Shown here piece by piece: positions 49,139 through 58,963 of a stretch of DNA of 64,000 nt (the stretch's first letter is position 1; each line of letters starts with the position of its first letter). The notes below the pieces were generated by a model, which was not told the origin of the DNA, ran no database searches, and was given only the letters and a program-made list of their open reading frames with translations. Where the stretch lies: positions 1,672,884-1,736,883 of the forward strand of contig NZ_MU255056.1 of assembly GCF_000227725.2 (NCBI RefSeq), given 5' to 3'. The DNA comes from Thiorhodospira sibirica ATCC 700588 (GTDB taxonomy: Bacteria > Pseudomonadota > Gammaproteobacteria > Ectothiorhodospirales > Ectothiorhodospiraceae). Made by a program: the position numbers and the translations under genes.

Positions 49139-52100
49139 TCACACATGGCTGTCCACCATGCCTTGCGGGTCTTTGCGCGCCTGCTCTGCGGGCGGCGTGG
49201 TTGGTGGCGGTTCACCGGCATAGCAGCCCATATTGCCAATCAGCAGTTCCCGCGCTGTTAATCCCTCGCGCAAACGCGGCAAACTTTCGCCCAGGCGCTT
49301 TACCGTACCCGCTGTCTCGGCCCAAAAATGGGTGCTCACCCGATCCCCGCAGACCGTGATGCGAATCCGTACCGCACCCAGCTCGGGTAAATCCAGCGCC
49401 ATCTCGGCCCGCCACGTCGGGTCTTTGTCCTCCTTGCCGCCCTGCTGGGTATCTTTTTCCAGCAATAAATGAATCAATTCCATCGCGTTTTGTGCCCGTA
49501 ACGGCAGCTCCATCAGCCAACGCGCCTGTCCCTGCTCGGCACTTTCTGCATTGGCAACCTGATGCAATACCACCCGCGACAAGGCCCCTTGGGTACGAAT
49601 CTTTAACATTTCCAATAAAGCCTCACGCGAAAACAGCGCCAGATCCACCGGTGCAGCGCGGGCTTGCGGTGTCGGCGAACCCTCACGCCGGGGCGGCGGT
49701 AATTCTGCAGCGCGCCGCATCCCCTCCTGATACAAAGAACGCAGCAAGGCCGGGGGCGGATTAGGCATGGAGCGCAGCCGCTCGGCCAGTGACAGCAAAA
49801 TGGATTTCAGATCCTGGGGCGGCGCTGAGACAGAATCACTGCTGCTGATCGCCTGAATACGGGACTCATAAAACATGCCAGAACGCAGAATCGCCTTGCG
49901 CAAACCCTCCGCCTGCGCCATCTGCGCCGGGGTTGGCAAAAGACGTAGCAGGGCTTCATTGAGTTGCTTGATCTGCTCGGGCAAAAGACTTTGCGCTTTG
50001 CCTTGCTGCTGGCTGGCCAGTTGATTCAGAAGCTCCAGCAAAGGCAGCTGAGCACTTTGTACAGGCAGTGACTGGCGCACCTGTCTGGCCAGGGCATTGA
50101 CCATCTCCGGGGAAAAAACCGGCTGGCTGGGCGGCGATGCGACGGCTGGCGGTGTTGCAACCGGGGCTTGAGGGGTTGCAGCTGGCACCGGATTGGCCAG
50201 CGTCAACATCGGTTGCGGCCCGACACTGACCACCCGTAAAGCCACGCTCTCACCGGCCGCCATAGGTATGGGCATTCGCGCCGCCACGGCTTGTTGTCCA
50301 AGCTGCATCAGGGTGGTGCCGTCACGCGCCGAATGCCCCAGCGCGTGCAGCGTCATGACCTGACCGGCCTGCCACTGCTGCGTTGATAGCGTCGGCGGCA
50401 GGCTCAAAAGCACCGTATTTGGCGCCACACTGGTTGCTGCCAGCGGCGTACTCAGCGGATTGGTTTGCCCGGTCACGGTAGTGGATGGTGGCACTATTGC
50501 CGTCGGTGTCAGTGCCGTTTGCATTAAAGGCGCTTGAGGCGGTGCTTGTGCCAAGACTGGATTCAGTCCTGTTGGCAGAGACGGCGCATTGACGACAGGG
50601 CTGCTCACTGCGGGCATTGGTATGACCATACCTAAGGTGGGGCGTGGGCTAAGGGTCAATACCCGCAATTCCAGCGCTTGACCGGGATTCACCGGTATCG
50701 GCAAACGCAATTCCACGCTCTGATTATTCACCTGCACCAAGGTTGTGCCATTTTGAGCCGAAGTGCCAATTACCTGCGCTTGCAAGCTCTGACCCGATTG
50801 CATCAGTTGTGAGGCCAGCGAGGGCGGTACCGGGGTGTTAATCGGGATGACCTGCTGTGTGGGTGGTGTTGGCGCTGGCGTAGCGGCTTGAATTTGAGGC
50901 GCATTTGGCGGCGTTGATGATGGTGGTACTGCCGCTTGTACTTGGTGAGCGGGGGCAGTGCTTGGCGGGGTTGCTGTTGCTGCTTGTGGCGCTGCCGCTG
51001 TTTGGGCGGTCACTGCCGGAGCCGGAGCAGACGGCGTTGGCAGCGGTGCGGTCTGAGCAGGGGGTGTTGTTTGTGGTACGGGGGTATTCACAACCACACC
51101 TAAGACAGGACGCGGGCTGAGGGTTAAAATTTTTAATTCCAGCGCCTGGCCCGGATTCACCGGCACCGGCAAACGCAATTCCACGCTTTGATTATTCACC
51201 TGCAGCAAGGTCGTGCCCGTCTGTGCTGAAGTACCCATCACCTGCGCCTGCAACGTCTGACCGGGTTGTATCAGCTGCGAAGCCAGCGACAGTGGTACGG
51301 GTGTGTTGATGGGAATGACCTGCTGGGTGGGAGGCGTTGGCGCTGGCGTAGTGGCTTGAACTTGAGGCGCATTTGGCGGATTTGATGGTACAGCCGCTTG
51401 AGAGGTGCTCGGCGGTGCAGGCGTGATATTTGTCGGTGTGACTGGCTGCGGGGCAGGACCAGACGGTGTTGGCGGCAGTGCGGGAGCAGGAGTATTTACA
51501 ACCACACCTAAGGCAGGACGCGGGCTGAGTGTCAAAACCTTTAATTCCAGCGTTTGGCCGGGATTCACCGGCACCGGCAAACGCAATTCCACGCTCTGAT
51601 TATTCACCTGCAACAGGGTTGTGCCATTTTGAGCTGAAGTGCCAATTACCTGCGCCTGCAACGTCTGACCCGGTTGCATCAATTGTGAGGCCAGTGACGG
51701 TGGTACGGGCGTGTTGATGGGAATGACCTGCTGTGTAGGCGTCGTAGGTGCCGGTGCCGCCGCTTGGGCTTGCGGCGCTGCCATTTGCGGAGTGCTGGGC
51801 AGTGCAGGCGTGATATTCGGTGCGGTAACCGGCTGCGTGGCGGGAACAGAGGCCGCAACGGGTGGCGCAGTCGCTGCGGTGGATGTGGATGAGGGTGCCG
51901 TTTGCAACAGGGAAAACGCAGAAGCCAGGCGCAGACTGGGCTGCGGGGTGGCGGTAAATACGCGCATATCGACCGCATTGCCCGGCTGCATCAGTATCGG
52001 TAAACGCACCGCCACCGGCTGTCCTTCCAGGCGTAATAAGGTCGTCCCTTCCGGCGCAGAAGGTGCCAGAACCTGCGCGCTGAACTGCTGGCCAATTTGC

Positions 52101-52552
52101 CATGCTTGGGTCGAAAACCCCTGTGGCACGCTCACTGAAAGCGGTGCCACATAGCGCGCCAATAGCGCAAGCTGCTGTACCGCCTTGGTGCCTTCTGGCG
52201 TCGAAGGCGTTGGGGTATAGGCCAGATTGCTTGCAATGGACGTGGTCACGCGGGTGCCGGGGGTTGGCGGGGATGAAGCTGGCGGAGCCTGACTGGTGCG
52301 TTGTTCAGCCAGGGTAAAACTCAGACGCGGCTCCAGCGTCAACACCTTAAGCTGCAAGCTATCGCCGGGTGTCGCAGAAACTGGCAGGCGGGCTTCCAGT
52401 CGATGTCCCGCAATCTGCACAGGCGTCATGCCTTCCTGCGAGGTCTGCCCGGTGACTCGCAAATGCACGGTTTGCCCCGGTTGCAGGCCCAATGCCTGAG
52501 GCACACTCGCCGTTGAGGTGCCTACAGCAGGCACCGGCCGTGGTATCTCCAT
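49139..52552 (-). CDS. fliK: very long modular flagellar hook-length control protein FliK
   Basis: FliK is the secreted ruler/switch protein of the flagellar hook. The 1137-residue product is 2-3 times the common length. The C-terminal ~100 residues hold the FliK core (RAQNAMELIHLLLEKDTQ, LPELGAVRIRITVCGDRVSTHFWAE, LPRLREGLTARELLIGNMG). The N-terminal ~800 residues are six copies of a ~65-residue beta module of the type LQPGQTVHLRVTGQTSQEG...LRLPVPVNPGQ, separated by Pro/Ala/Thr-rich linkers; three central copies are almost identical in DNA. ATG 52552 (MEIPRPVPAV) has a GAGGTG ribosome-binding site. No signal peptide, as expected for type III export. Confidence 0.88.
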   Translation of the reverse strand: MEIPRPVPAVGTSTASVPQALGLQPGQTVHLRVTGQTSQEGMTPVQIAGHRLEARLPVSATPGDSLQLKVLTLEPRLSFTLAEQRTSQAPPASSPPTPGTRVTTSIASNLAYTPTPSTPEGTKAVQQLALLARYVAPLSVSVPQGFSTQAWQIGQQFSAQVLAPSAPEGTTLLRLEGQPVAVRLPILMQPGNAVDMRVFTATPQPSLRLASAFSLLQTAPSSTSTAATAPPVAASVPATQPVTAPNITPALPSTPQMAAPQAQAAAPAPTTPTQQVIPINTPVPPSLASQLMQPGQTLQAQVIGTSAQNGTTLLQVNNQSVELRLPVPVNPGQTLELKVLTLSPRPALGVVVNTPAPALPPTPSGPAPQPVTPTNITPAPPSTSQAAVPSNPPNAPQVQATTPAPTPPTQQVIPINTPVPLSLASQLIQPGQTLQAQVMGTSAQTGTTLLQVNNQSVELRLPVPVNPGQALELKILTLSPRPVLGVVVNTPVPQTTPPAQTAPLPTPSAPAPAVTAQTAAAPQAATATPPSTAPAHQVQAAVPPSSTPPNAPQIQAATPAPTPPTQQVIPINTPVPPSLASQLMQSGQSLQAQVIGTSAQNGTTLVQVNNQSVELRLPIPVNPGQALELRVLTLSPRPTLGMVIPMPAVSSPVVNAPSLPTGLNPVLAQAPPQAPLMQTALTPTAIVPPSTTVTGQTNPLSTPLAATSVAPNTVLLSLPPTLSTQQWQAGQVMTLHALGHSARDGTTLMQLGQQAVAARMPIPMAAGESVALRVVSVGPQPMLTLANPVPAATPQAPVATPPAVASPPSQPVFSPEMVNALARQVRQSLPVQSAQLPLLELLNQLASQQQGKAQSLLPEQIKQLNEALLRLLPTPAQMAQAEGLRKAILRSGMFYESRIQAISSSDSVSAPPQDLKSILLSLAERLRSMPNPPPALLRSLYQEGMRRAAELPPPRREGSPTPQARAAPVDLALFSREALLEMLKIRTQGALSRVVLHQVANAESAEQGQARWLMELPLRAQNAMELIHLLLEKDTQQGGKEDKDPTWRAEMALDLPELGAVRIRITVCGDRVSTHFWAETAGTVKRLGESLPRLREGLTARELLIGNMGCYAGEPPPTTPPAEQARKDPQGMVDSHV
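50613..50853 (-). repeat. fliK module copy 5 (near-identical repeat)
   Basis: Same core starting near 50699; encodes about residues 567-646 (SGQSLQAQVIGTSAQNGTTL). 470 bp from copy 4; the difference is all in the Pro/Ala-rich linker. Confidence 0.8.
51083..51320 (-). repeat. fliK module copy 4 (near-identical repeat)
   Basis: Same core starting near 51169; encodes about residues 411-489 (PGQTLQAQVMGTSAQTGTTL). 410 bp from copy 3. Confidence 0.8.
51493..51712 (-). repeat. fliK module copy 3 (near-identical repeat)
   Basis: Plus-strand core CGGCAAACGCAATTCCACGC followed by TGATTATTCACCTGC starts near 51579. Encodes about residues 280-353, including PGQTLQAQVIGTSAQNGTTL and QSVELRLPVPVNPGQTLEL. 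Confidence 0.8.
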
Positions 52553-53298
52553 CTCGCACCTCTTCGCATCACAATGAGCATCCCATTATAGCGATCCCTG
52601 CCACGAAAACCCGCCACCTCATGCCTTGCACCTTTAAGGCATTTTCAGCGTCGATCCAACCTCACAGGCCAGGAACGGCGAGAACAATGCAAGATTTTGC
52701 AAGATTTCCACGCTAGCGATCGGCTTAACATAGCATTATACTCAGGCATCCGAAAAGAGCAAAAAACAGTTCTTGATTTTTTCTTCATTGTTTATAAGAA
52801 TTCTCTATTGTAGATAGGTTATCTACAAGCGCGAAGGTTTCGCGTTCTATGGTCGGGGTCGAAGTCGAATCGCAAAGTTGTTCTCTGTTCAGGATGAACG
52901 CCGAGGCCACTTTTATGGCGCAAGCTGGGTTTCGACGGCTGAAACCGCCCATGTTGCCGGTGTTGACCGGCCATTCGGTTGGGACTGCTCAACCAGGACT
53001 CCAGTTGCTCGCCCGCAAGGGTGTTATCAACGGAGAGCGAAATGCCTAAAAATCGCATAAGCAACTTTGCTTAGGTTTTTAGGAGCAGCTGCTGCGGATG
53101 ACTGAAAACCTATGTAGGTAGCATTTTGGTAGTGTTTCAGGAGCAGCCCTGTGAGTTTATCCTCATTTGAGGAAAAGATTTTACAGGCCTGGACATTACC
53201 TTTTTTATAAAGAACTTAAACCGTATTTTTTCTAATGGCCGTGGTGTCCTGATGGCCATTCTCCTACCGTGTGGTCGGTATTTGCTGCGGAGACGCTG
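52553..53298. other. 746-bp gap with strong hairpins, no recognised gene
   Basis: Contents seen: a TATAAT box on the minus strand (52590-52585) that may serve fliK; the inverted repeat TTGTAGATA/TATCTACAA (52808-52816/52820-52828), followed at once by CGCGAA/TTCGCG (52830-52844); and CCTAAAAA/TTTTTAGG (53046-53053/53076-53083) enclosing AAGCAA/TTGCTT. Short open frames exist on both strands (for example 52849-53049 plus), but none has a recognisable product or ribosome-binding site. Confidence 0.4.
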
Positions 53299-53829
53299 AT
53301 GAAACATATCGTTAAGTTAAGAGATCACTCAGGCAAGGTGCTCTATACCACACAAGTCAGCAGCACCGTGCCCGGTTCACGCACCCGCCTTGGACAGGAT
53401 GCGCAAGGACAGCCTACCATCGAAACCACGGCCTATGGACGTGATGGGACCTGCTATCGCGCCATCACCAATAGCGAAGGTTATACCCATCACGAAGTGA
53501 TCAGCCCCGATGGGCGATGCGGCGAAATCGACACCCATCTGCTCGGTGCTGAAACGCTCATCCAGCTCAATAAAAGTAGCGGCGCGCCCGAGATTGTCAC
53601 TTACCTCGTGTTATCGTCGGCGGCATCCCAGGCCATGTCAGGAATGCTGCGCATCGTCGTTCGCAGTGACGCCCGCGTGCAAGGCAGCACACACTATGAA
53701 ATATTCGACAAATCCGCCCAAACCTGGAACCCCACCAGCATAAAGCTTGACCTACCCATCCCCTGGCTGCATTCTTACCCGCCACACGGGAACGCCGAGT
53801 CAGGCAGAATGCACGCCAACGCCCAGTGA
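53299..53829 (+). CDS. hypothetical protein of 176 residues
   Basis: A soluble, beta-rich 176-residue protein with no membrane segment or signal peptide (MKHIVKLRDHSGKVLYTTQV). Short strands such as ETTAYGRDGTCYRAITNSEG and HHEVISPDGRCGEIDTHLLG look like imperfect repeats of a Y-x-x-x-G-DG turn type. I do not recognise the family. ATG 53299 follows GGAG by 9 nt. It lies alone between the structured gap and ileS, convergent with ileS. Confidence 0.55.
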   Translation: MKHIVKLRDHSGKVLYTTQVSSTVPGSRTRLGQDAQGQPTIETTAYGRDGTCYRAITNSEGYTHHEVISPDGRCGEIDTHLLGAETLIQLNKSSGAPEIVTYLVLSSAASQAMSGMLRIVVRSDARVQGSTHYEIFDKSAQTWNPTSIKLDLPIPWLHSYPPHGNAESGRMHANAQ

Positions 53830-53998
53830 ACACCGGCACAATGCCGACGCAATGATACGCCGTCGCACTCATGCCAAGATCAAGGTTCGCACCCCGCACT
53901 CATCAACACCTATCCGTTTACTGAAATGCTGCGGACACGCGTGATTTCTTCTTTATCAGAATCTCATAGCAACAGTTTAGGCCTTGATTTTTATCAAA

Positions 53999-54027
53999 AG
54001 CAATGCCGAGCGAGGCTCGGCATTGCT
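53999..54027 (-). terminator. rho-independent terminator of ileS
   Basis: AGCAATGCCGAGC / GCTCGGCATTGCT form a perfect 13-bp stem with a 3-nt loop, followed on the minus strand by TTTTGATAAAAA. It lies 7 nt after the ileS stop and may also serve the convergent hypothetical gene. Confidence 0.88.
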
Positions 54028-54034
54028 ATTTAAG

Positions 54035-56872
54035 TTAGGCGAAGTGGCGGGTTTCGCCAGGGCCGGTGACGTTGGTGACGCAGCGGCCACACAGTTCCGG
54101 GTGGTCGGGGTGTTGACCGACGTCGGGGCGGTGGTGCCAGCAGCGGGTGCATTTGGGGTGGGCGCTGGCGTGGACTTTGATGTGTAAGGAGGTGCCATCC
54201 GCGAGGCGCGCCGAGACGGCATCGGTGGGGGCGGTGTCTGCGGGATAGGCTTGTGCCTCGGAGGTGAGCAGGACAAAGCGCAGTTCATCACCTAAGCGGG
54301 TGAGTACGTCAAGGGTGGTGCCTTGGGCATAGAGTTCGATCTGGGCATCCAGGGAGGAGCCGATCTGGTCGGCGTTGCGCAGGCGCTCCAGTTCGGGGCC
54401 GATGAGTTGGCGCACTTCCAGTACGCGTTGCCAATCGGTGTCGTTGAGTGGGGCGTTGGGGTCGCTGGCGGGCAGGCCGTCATGCCAGCTGGCAAAGAAT
54501 ACCGATTCCCCGCGATGGCCGGGCAGGTGTTGCCAGATTTCCTCGGCCGTGAAGGAGAGGATCGGTGCCAGCCAGCGGCTCATGGCCTCGATGATGTGAT
54601 ACATCGCGGTTTGCGCCGAGCGGCGCGCTTGGCTATCGGTGGGCGTGGTGTATTGGCGGTCTTTGATGACATCCAGATAAAAGCTGCCCATTTCTACTGA
54701 ACAGAAGTTATGCACCCGCTGATAGATTTGGTGAAACTGGTAGCTGTTGTAGGCCTCGATGACGCGGTACTGTAGCTGGCTGGCCTGTTCTAAGGCCCAG
54801 CGATCCAGCGGCAGGAGTTGGGCGGCGGGCAGCATGTCGGTATCTGGATCAAAGCCGTGCAGGTTGGCCAGCAAAAAACGGGCGGTGTTGCGCATACGGC
54901 GGTAGGCATCGGCGGTGCGCTTGAGGATTTCATCGGAGACGGCCATTTCTGCACTGTAGTCGGTGGCCGCGACCCACAGGCGCAGGATGTCGGCGCCCAG
55001 GCTATCGACGACCTGCTGCGGGGCGACGACGTTGCCCCGCGATTTGGACATTTTTTGTCCCTTGGCATCGACGGTGAAGCCGTGGGTCAGCACTTCGCGA
55101 TAGGGGGCGTGGCCGTGCATGGCGACAGAGGTCAGCAGGGAGGATTGAAACCAGCCGCGATGCTGGTCAGAGCCTTCCAGATAAAGATCTGCCGGGTGGT
55201 GCAGTTCGGGATGTACGGCGCTGACGGTGGCGTGGGTGACACCGGAATCAAACCAGACATCCAGGGTGTCGCGCACGGCTTCGTAGTGTTCGCAATCTTG
55301 CGGGTCAAGCAGGGTGGCCGGGTCGAGTTCAAACCAGGCTTCGATACCGTCTTGTTCGACGCGCTGGGCGACCTGTTCGAGCAGTTCCAGGCTGCGCGGA
55401 TGCAGGGCAGCGGTGTGGCGGTGTACGAACAGCGGAATCGGTACGCCCCATTTGCGCTGGCGCGAGATGCACCAGTCCGGGCGGTTGGCGATCATGCCCT
55501 CAATGCGGGCTTGGCCCCACTGTGGGGTCCAGCCTACCTGGGGAATGGCGGCGAGCGCGGTTTGCCGCAGGCTCGCTTGTTCCATGCTGATGAACCATTG
55601 CGGGGTGGCGCGGAAGATGATGGGGGTTTTGTGACGCCAGCAATGGGGGTAGCTGTGGCGCACGGTTTCATGACACAGCAGCCGCTGGCGTTTGGTCAGC
55701 AGTTCAATGATGGCGCCATTGGCTTCAGTGACGCTCTGGCCGGCGAAAAATTCGGTGTCTGGTAAAAAGCGCCCATCGCCGCCAACGGGGTTATATACGG
55801 GCAGGCCGTAGCGCTGGCCGATGATGTAGTCGTCCTGACCGTGGCCGGGTGCGGTATGTACGGCGCCGGTGCCGGCTTCCAGGGTGACATGTTCGCCGAG
55901 AATCACCGGGACTTCGCGGGCATAGAAGGGGTGGCTTAGCATCAACCCGGCCAGGCTTTTGCCGGGGAAGGTGGCCAGCACGGTGGCGCTGCGTCCATAG
56001 CGCGTGAGGGCGGCTTCCCACAGTTCCTCGGCGAGGATCAGCGCCTGAGCCTCTGGGGTTTCGGCGTTGATTTGCAGCAGCACATAGTTAAAATCAGGAT
56101 GCACGGCGACCGCTTGATTGGCGGGCAAGGTCCAGGGGGTGGTGGTCCAGATCACCACGGCGATGGGCCCTTGCACGCTTGCCGCATCAGGAGCATTGTC
56201 CAGGCGTTGCAGCAGGCTGTGTGCCTCGTTGAGCGGAAAGGCAACATCAATGGCGCTGGAGCGTTTTTCTTCGTATTCAACCTCGGCCTCGGCCAAGGCA
56301 GAGCCGCAATCTACACACCAATGCACCGGCTTGTCGCCCCGGTGCAGATGGCCATTGGCAATGATGCGCCCCAGAGCGCGGATGGTGTCGGCCTCGATTT
56401 GATAGCTCATGGTCAGATAGGGACGCTGCCATGCCCCCAGAACGCCCAGACGCTTGAAGTCAGCCCGCTGGGCATCAACCTGGGCGGCGGCATAGTCACG
56501 GCAGGCGCGGCGAAAGCTGGTGGCATCGACGCTGTTTTTGCCGAGTTGTTTTTCGACCTGTAATTCAATGGGCAGGCCGTGACAGTCCCAGCCGGGTACA
56601 TAGGGAGCATCAAAGCCGCTGAGGGTCTTGGCTTTGATAATAATGTCTTTGAGGATTTTGTTGACCGCATGACCGATGTGGATGTTGCCGTTGGCGTAGG
56701 GGGGGCCATCTGCCAGCACAAAGCGGGGGCGGCCCTGGCAATGCTGGCGTAATTTGGCATATAAGCCGGTGGTTTCCCAGTGATCAAGCATCTCGGGTTC
56801 GCGCTTGGCGAGGTTGCCGCGCATGGGGAAATCGGTTTGTGGCAGGTTCAGGGTGTTTTTATAGTCAGTCAC
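54035..56872 (-). CDS. ileS: isoleucyl-tRNA synthetase
   Basis: Class I aminoacyl-tRNA synthetase of 945 residues. Motifs: the family start [40 protein letters not shown] (HIGH signature), [17 protein letters not shown], the editing-domain [30 protein letters not shown] (KMSKS) and the C-terminal zinc finger C-x2-C...C-x2-C ([18 protein letters not shown]). I use GTG 56872, which matches the usual DYK-start; the TTG 27 nt upstream adds unrelated residues. The usual partners ribF and lspA are not adjacent. Confidence 0.96.
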   Translation of the reverse strand: MTDYKNTLNLPQTDFPMRGNLAKREPEMLDHWETTGLYAKLRQHCQGRPRFVLADGPPYANGNIHIGHAVNKILKDIIIKAKTLSGFDAPYVPGWDCHGLPIELQVEKQLGKNSVDATSFRRACRDYAAAQVDAQRADFKRLGVLGAWQRPYLTMSYQIEADTIRALGRIIANGHLHRGDKPVHWCVDCGSALAEAEVEYEEKRSSAIDVAFPLNEAHSLLQRLDNAPDAASVQGPIAVVIWTTTPWTLPANQAVAVHPDFNYVLLQINAETPEAQALILAEELWEAALTRYGRSATVLATFPGKSLAGLMLSHPFYAREVPVILGEHVTLEAGTGAVHTAPGHGQDDYIIGQRYGLPVYNPVGGDGRFLPDTEFFAGQSVTEANGAIIELLTKRQRLLCHETVRHSYPHCWRHKTPIIFRATPQWFISMEQASLRQTALAAIPQVGWTPQWGQARIEGMIANRPDWCISRQRKWGVPIPLFVHRHTAALHPRSLELLEQVAQRVEQDGIEAWFELDPATLLDPQDCEHYEAVRDTLDVWFDSGVTHATVSAVHPELHHPADLYLEGSDQHRGWFQSSLLTSVAMHGHAPYREVLTHGFTVDAKGQKMSKSRGNVVAPQQVVDSLGADILRLWVAATDYSAEMAVSDEILKRTADAYRRMRNTARFLLANLHGFDPDTDMLPAAQLLPLDRWALEQASQLQYRVIEAYNSYQFHQIYQRVHNFCSVEMGSFYLDVIKDRQYTTPTDSQARRSAQTAMYHIIEAMSRWLAPILSFTAEEIWQHLPGHRGESVFFASWHDGLPASDPNAPLNDTDWQRVLEVRQLIGPELERLRNADQIGSSLDAQIELYAQGTTLDVLTRLGDELRFVLLTSEAQAYPADTAPTDAVSARLADGTSLHIKVHASAHPKCTRCWHHRPDVGQHPDHPELCGRCVTNVTGPGETRHFA

Positions 56873-57066
56873 GGTGATGGTCTTAAGCGTTAAAATCAAT
56901 TTATAGCCTGGGAGCGCGCAGCTCCAGCTGCGCCCTGTGTTTTTAAACCTATAGGGCCTACGGCCTTGTAGCGGAGCTGGTGCTCCGCGCTCCCAGGAGA
57001 AAAAAACCGGCGGATGGCATGGACGAATCCGGGATAAACGGGTATGATAAATCCCCTTTCATTGAT

Positions 57067-57143
<77 letters not shown>

Positions 57144-57159
57144 TCTTCCCTGCGCTTAT

Positions 57160-57792
57160 TTATGAGCTCGATTTCGCCACATCACGACGTGGCGACCACT
57201 GCAGCAATTCTTCTTTGTGCAGCCAGATATGGCGTGAGCCACGCGGCAGATTGGGCACCTCCGACAGCATCCGAATAGCATCTTCAGGACAGGCTTCGAC
57301 ACACATGCCACAAAAGATACAGCGCGCATAATCTATCGCAAAATGCGCCGGATATTTAGGGTGCGCGGGGTCTTCAGCGTCAAAGGCGGCTTCAATCTCA
57401 ATCACTTGCGCCGGGCAAACTGTAGCACAAAGGTTGCAGGCGATGCACTGCGGCTTGCCATTGGCCCGCTGGGTGAGGATATGCTTGCCGCGATTGTGGG
57501 CGGCATAATCGGGGCGGCGCTCTTCCGGATAATAGACGGTCAACGCGCCTTTGCGTCCACGCATCCAGCGCCACAGATTGCGCAAAAACACCCCGGAGGT
57601 CAGGCTCAGGCCACGCACCACCTCGGGCAGGTAGGATTTCTCCCACAGGTTCATCTCGGCCTTGTTCCAGTATTTTTTGCGTTTATAGGGGGTGTGATAC
57701 ATATCAAAAAACCTCATGTGGGCGCGGGCAGCATTGGCTGCGCCACGTTTTTCATGGCTCCGCCCAAGGGCGCCGGTCCCGGATGTTGCCAT
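57160..57792 (-). CDS. nuoI: NADH-quinone oxidoreductase subunit I-like ferredoxin
   Basis: NuoI carries clusters N6a and N6b that pass electrons to N2 in complex I. The 210-residue product has two [4Fe-4S] motifs, CIACNLCATVCP and CIFCGMCVEACP, the KGALTVYYPEERRPDYAAHNRG segment (quoted in part: YYPEERRPDY) and a short N-terminal amphipathic stretch. ATG 57792 (MATSGTGALG) lies 1 nt after the nuoH stop. Only nuoH precedes it; nuoJ-N do not follow (a tRNA gene lies downstream). Confidence 0.9.
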   Translation of the reverse strand: MATSGTGALGRSHEKRGAANAARAHMRFFDMYHTPYKRKKYWNKAEMNLWEKSYLPEVVRGLSLTSGVFLRNLWRWMRGRKGALTVYYPEERRPDYAAHNRGKHILTQRANGKPQCIACNLCATVCPAQVIEIEAAFDAEDPAHPKYPAHFAIDYARCIFCGMCVEACPEDAIRMLSEVPNLPRGSRHIWLHKEELLQWSPRRDVAKSSS

Positions 57793-57793
57793 A

Positions 57794-58942
57794 TCAATAC
57801 TGCATGGCAAAGACGACGATGGCGGTGACGAGCAGGTTGATCAGGGTCAGCGGCAGTAAAATCCGCCAGGCAAACTGAATCAGCTGGTCATAGCGCAGGC
57901 GCGGCAAGGTCCAGCGTACCAAAACCAGAAAGCCGCAGACCAAAAACACCTTGGTCCAGAATACGCTGATCTGGGTGAGTATCACCGCCCAATGCGGCAG
58001 ATTCCATTCCACCCCGCCGGGGAATACAAAGCCCTGATCACTCATGAACGGCAGATTATAGCCTCCCAAAAACAGGGTGGTAAAAATCGCCGCAATCACC
58101 ACAATTTCAATGAACTGGGCAAACATGAACAGGCCCATTTTCATCGCGCTGTATTCGGTGAAAAAGCCCGCGACCAGCTCTGATTCCGCCTCCGGCAGGT
58201 CAAAGGGGATGCGCTGGCTTTCTGCCTGGGCGGCTACCAGAAACAATAAGGCCGCAAACGGCTGCAAAAATATCCCCCAGGCGGGTAAAAATCCCCACAG
58301 GATGGCCGATTGCTGCTCAACGATGGCCACCAGATTAACCGTGCCATAGATCAAGATCAGGCCGACAATGGCCAGCCCCAAAACCAGCTCATAGGAAATC
58401 ATTTGTGCCCCGGCACGCACCGCACCGAGCAGGGAAAACTTATTATTAGACGACCAGCCGGCCAGCATGGCACCGATGATGGTCAGGCCGCCAAAGGCAA
58501 ATAACACCAAAAGCCCGGCATCCAGGGCGGCAATCTGCAAAGGATAGCTTTTATCGCCAAACCACTGCGCCACGGTCTCGCTGCCGGGAAACAGCGCCGC
58601 CGGACTGAGCGAACCGCCGAAAGGAATCACCGCAAAAACCAGCAACACCGGCACAAACATCACCCAGGGGGCGAGCGTATAAATCAGCGGATCGTGGGCG
58701 CGGGGTTTGAAATCCTCCTTGAGCAGCATCTTGAGGCCATCGGCAATGCCATGAAACAGGCCCCACCAGATCAGTTTGATCTGGGTAAAGGGCAGGCGCA
58801 GATAGGCACGGTTGGCACCGATACGATCCGACATGATCGCCGCTTGTTTGCGCTCAACCCAGGTCAGTAACAGACCAAAGGTCAGCAGCATGACGATGAT
58901 GTAACTGATCAGCAGGGTATGGATAAACAGATCCTGAAACAT
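57794..58942 (-). CDS. nuoH: NADH-quinone oxidoreductase subunit H
   Basis: NuoH is the membrane subunit forming the quinone-access chamber of complex I. The 382-residue product has ~8-9 membrane helices and the family motifs WVERKQAAIMSDRIGANRAY, KEDFKPRAHDPLIYTLAPW, GWSSNNKFSLLGAVRAGAQMISYEL, IPFDLPEAESELVAGFFTEYSAMKMGLF (in pieces) and WTLPRLRYDQLIQFAWRILLP. Length slightly above average. No nuoG or other nuo gene lies upstream: a VanW-family gene ends 21 nt away. Confidence 0.95.
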   Translation of the reverse strand: MFQDLFIHTLLISYIIVMLLTFGLLLTWVERKQAAIMSDRIGANRAYLRLPFTQIKLIWWGLFHGIADGLKMLLKEDFKPRAHDPLIYTLAPWVMFVPVLLVFAVIPFGGSLSPAALFPGSETVAQWFGDKSYPLQIAALDAGLLVLFAFGGLTIIGAMLAGWSSNNKFSLLGAVRAGAQMISYELVLGLAIVGLILIYGTVNLVAIVEQQSAILWGFLPAWGIFLQPFAALLFLVAAQAESQRIPFDLPEAESELVAGFFTEYSAMKMGLFMFAQFIEIVVIAAIFTTLFLGGYNLPFMSDQGFVFPGGVEWNLPHWAVILTQISVFWTKVFLVCGFLVLVRWTLPRLRYDQLIQFAWRILLPLTLINLLVTAIVVFAMQY

Positions 58943-58963
58943 GGGGTGTGTGACCTTGGTTGT

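Noticed and set aside
50600..51760. CRISPR-like repeats
   Set aside because: Repeats are ~200 bp, spaced 410-470 bp, and lie in frame inside fliK as protein modules.
52819..53064. 81-codon minus-strand frame in the gap upstream of fliK
   Set aside because: No family resemblance, no ribosome-binding site, overlaps the hairpins; kept only as part of the unexplained gap.
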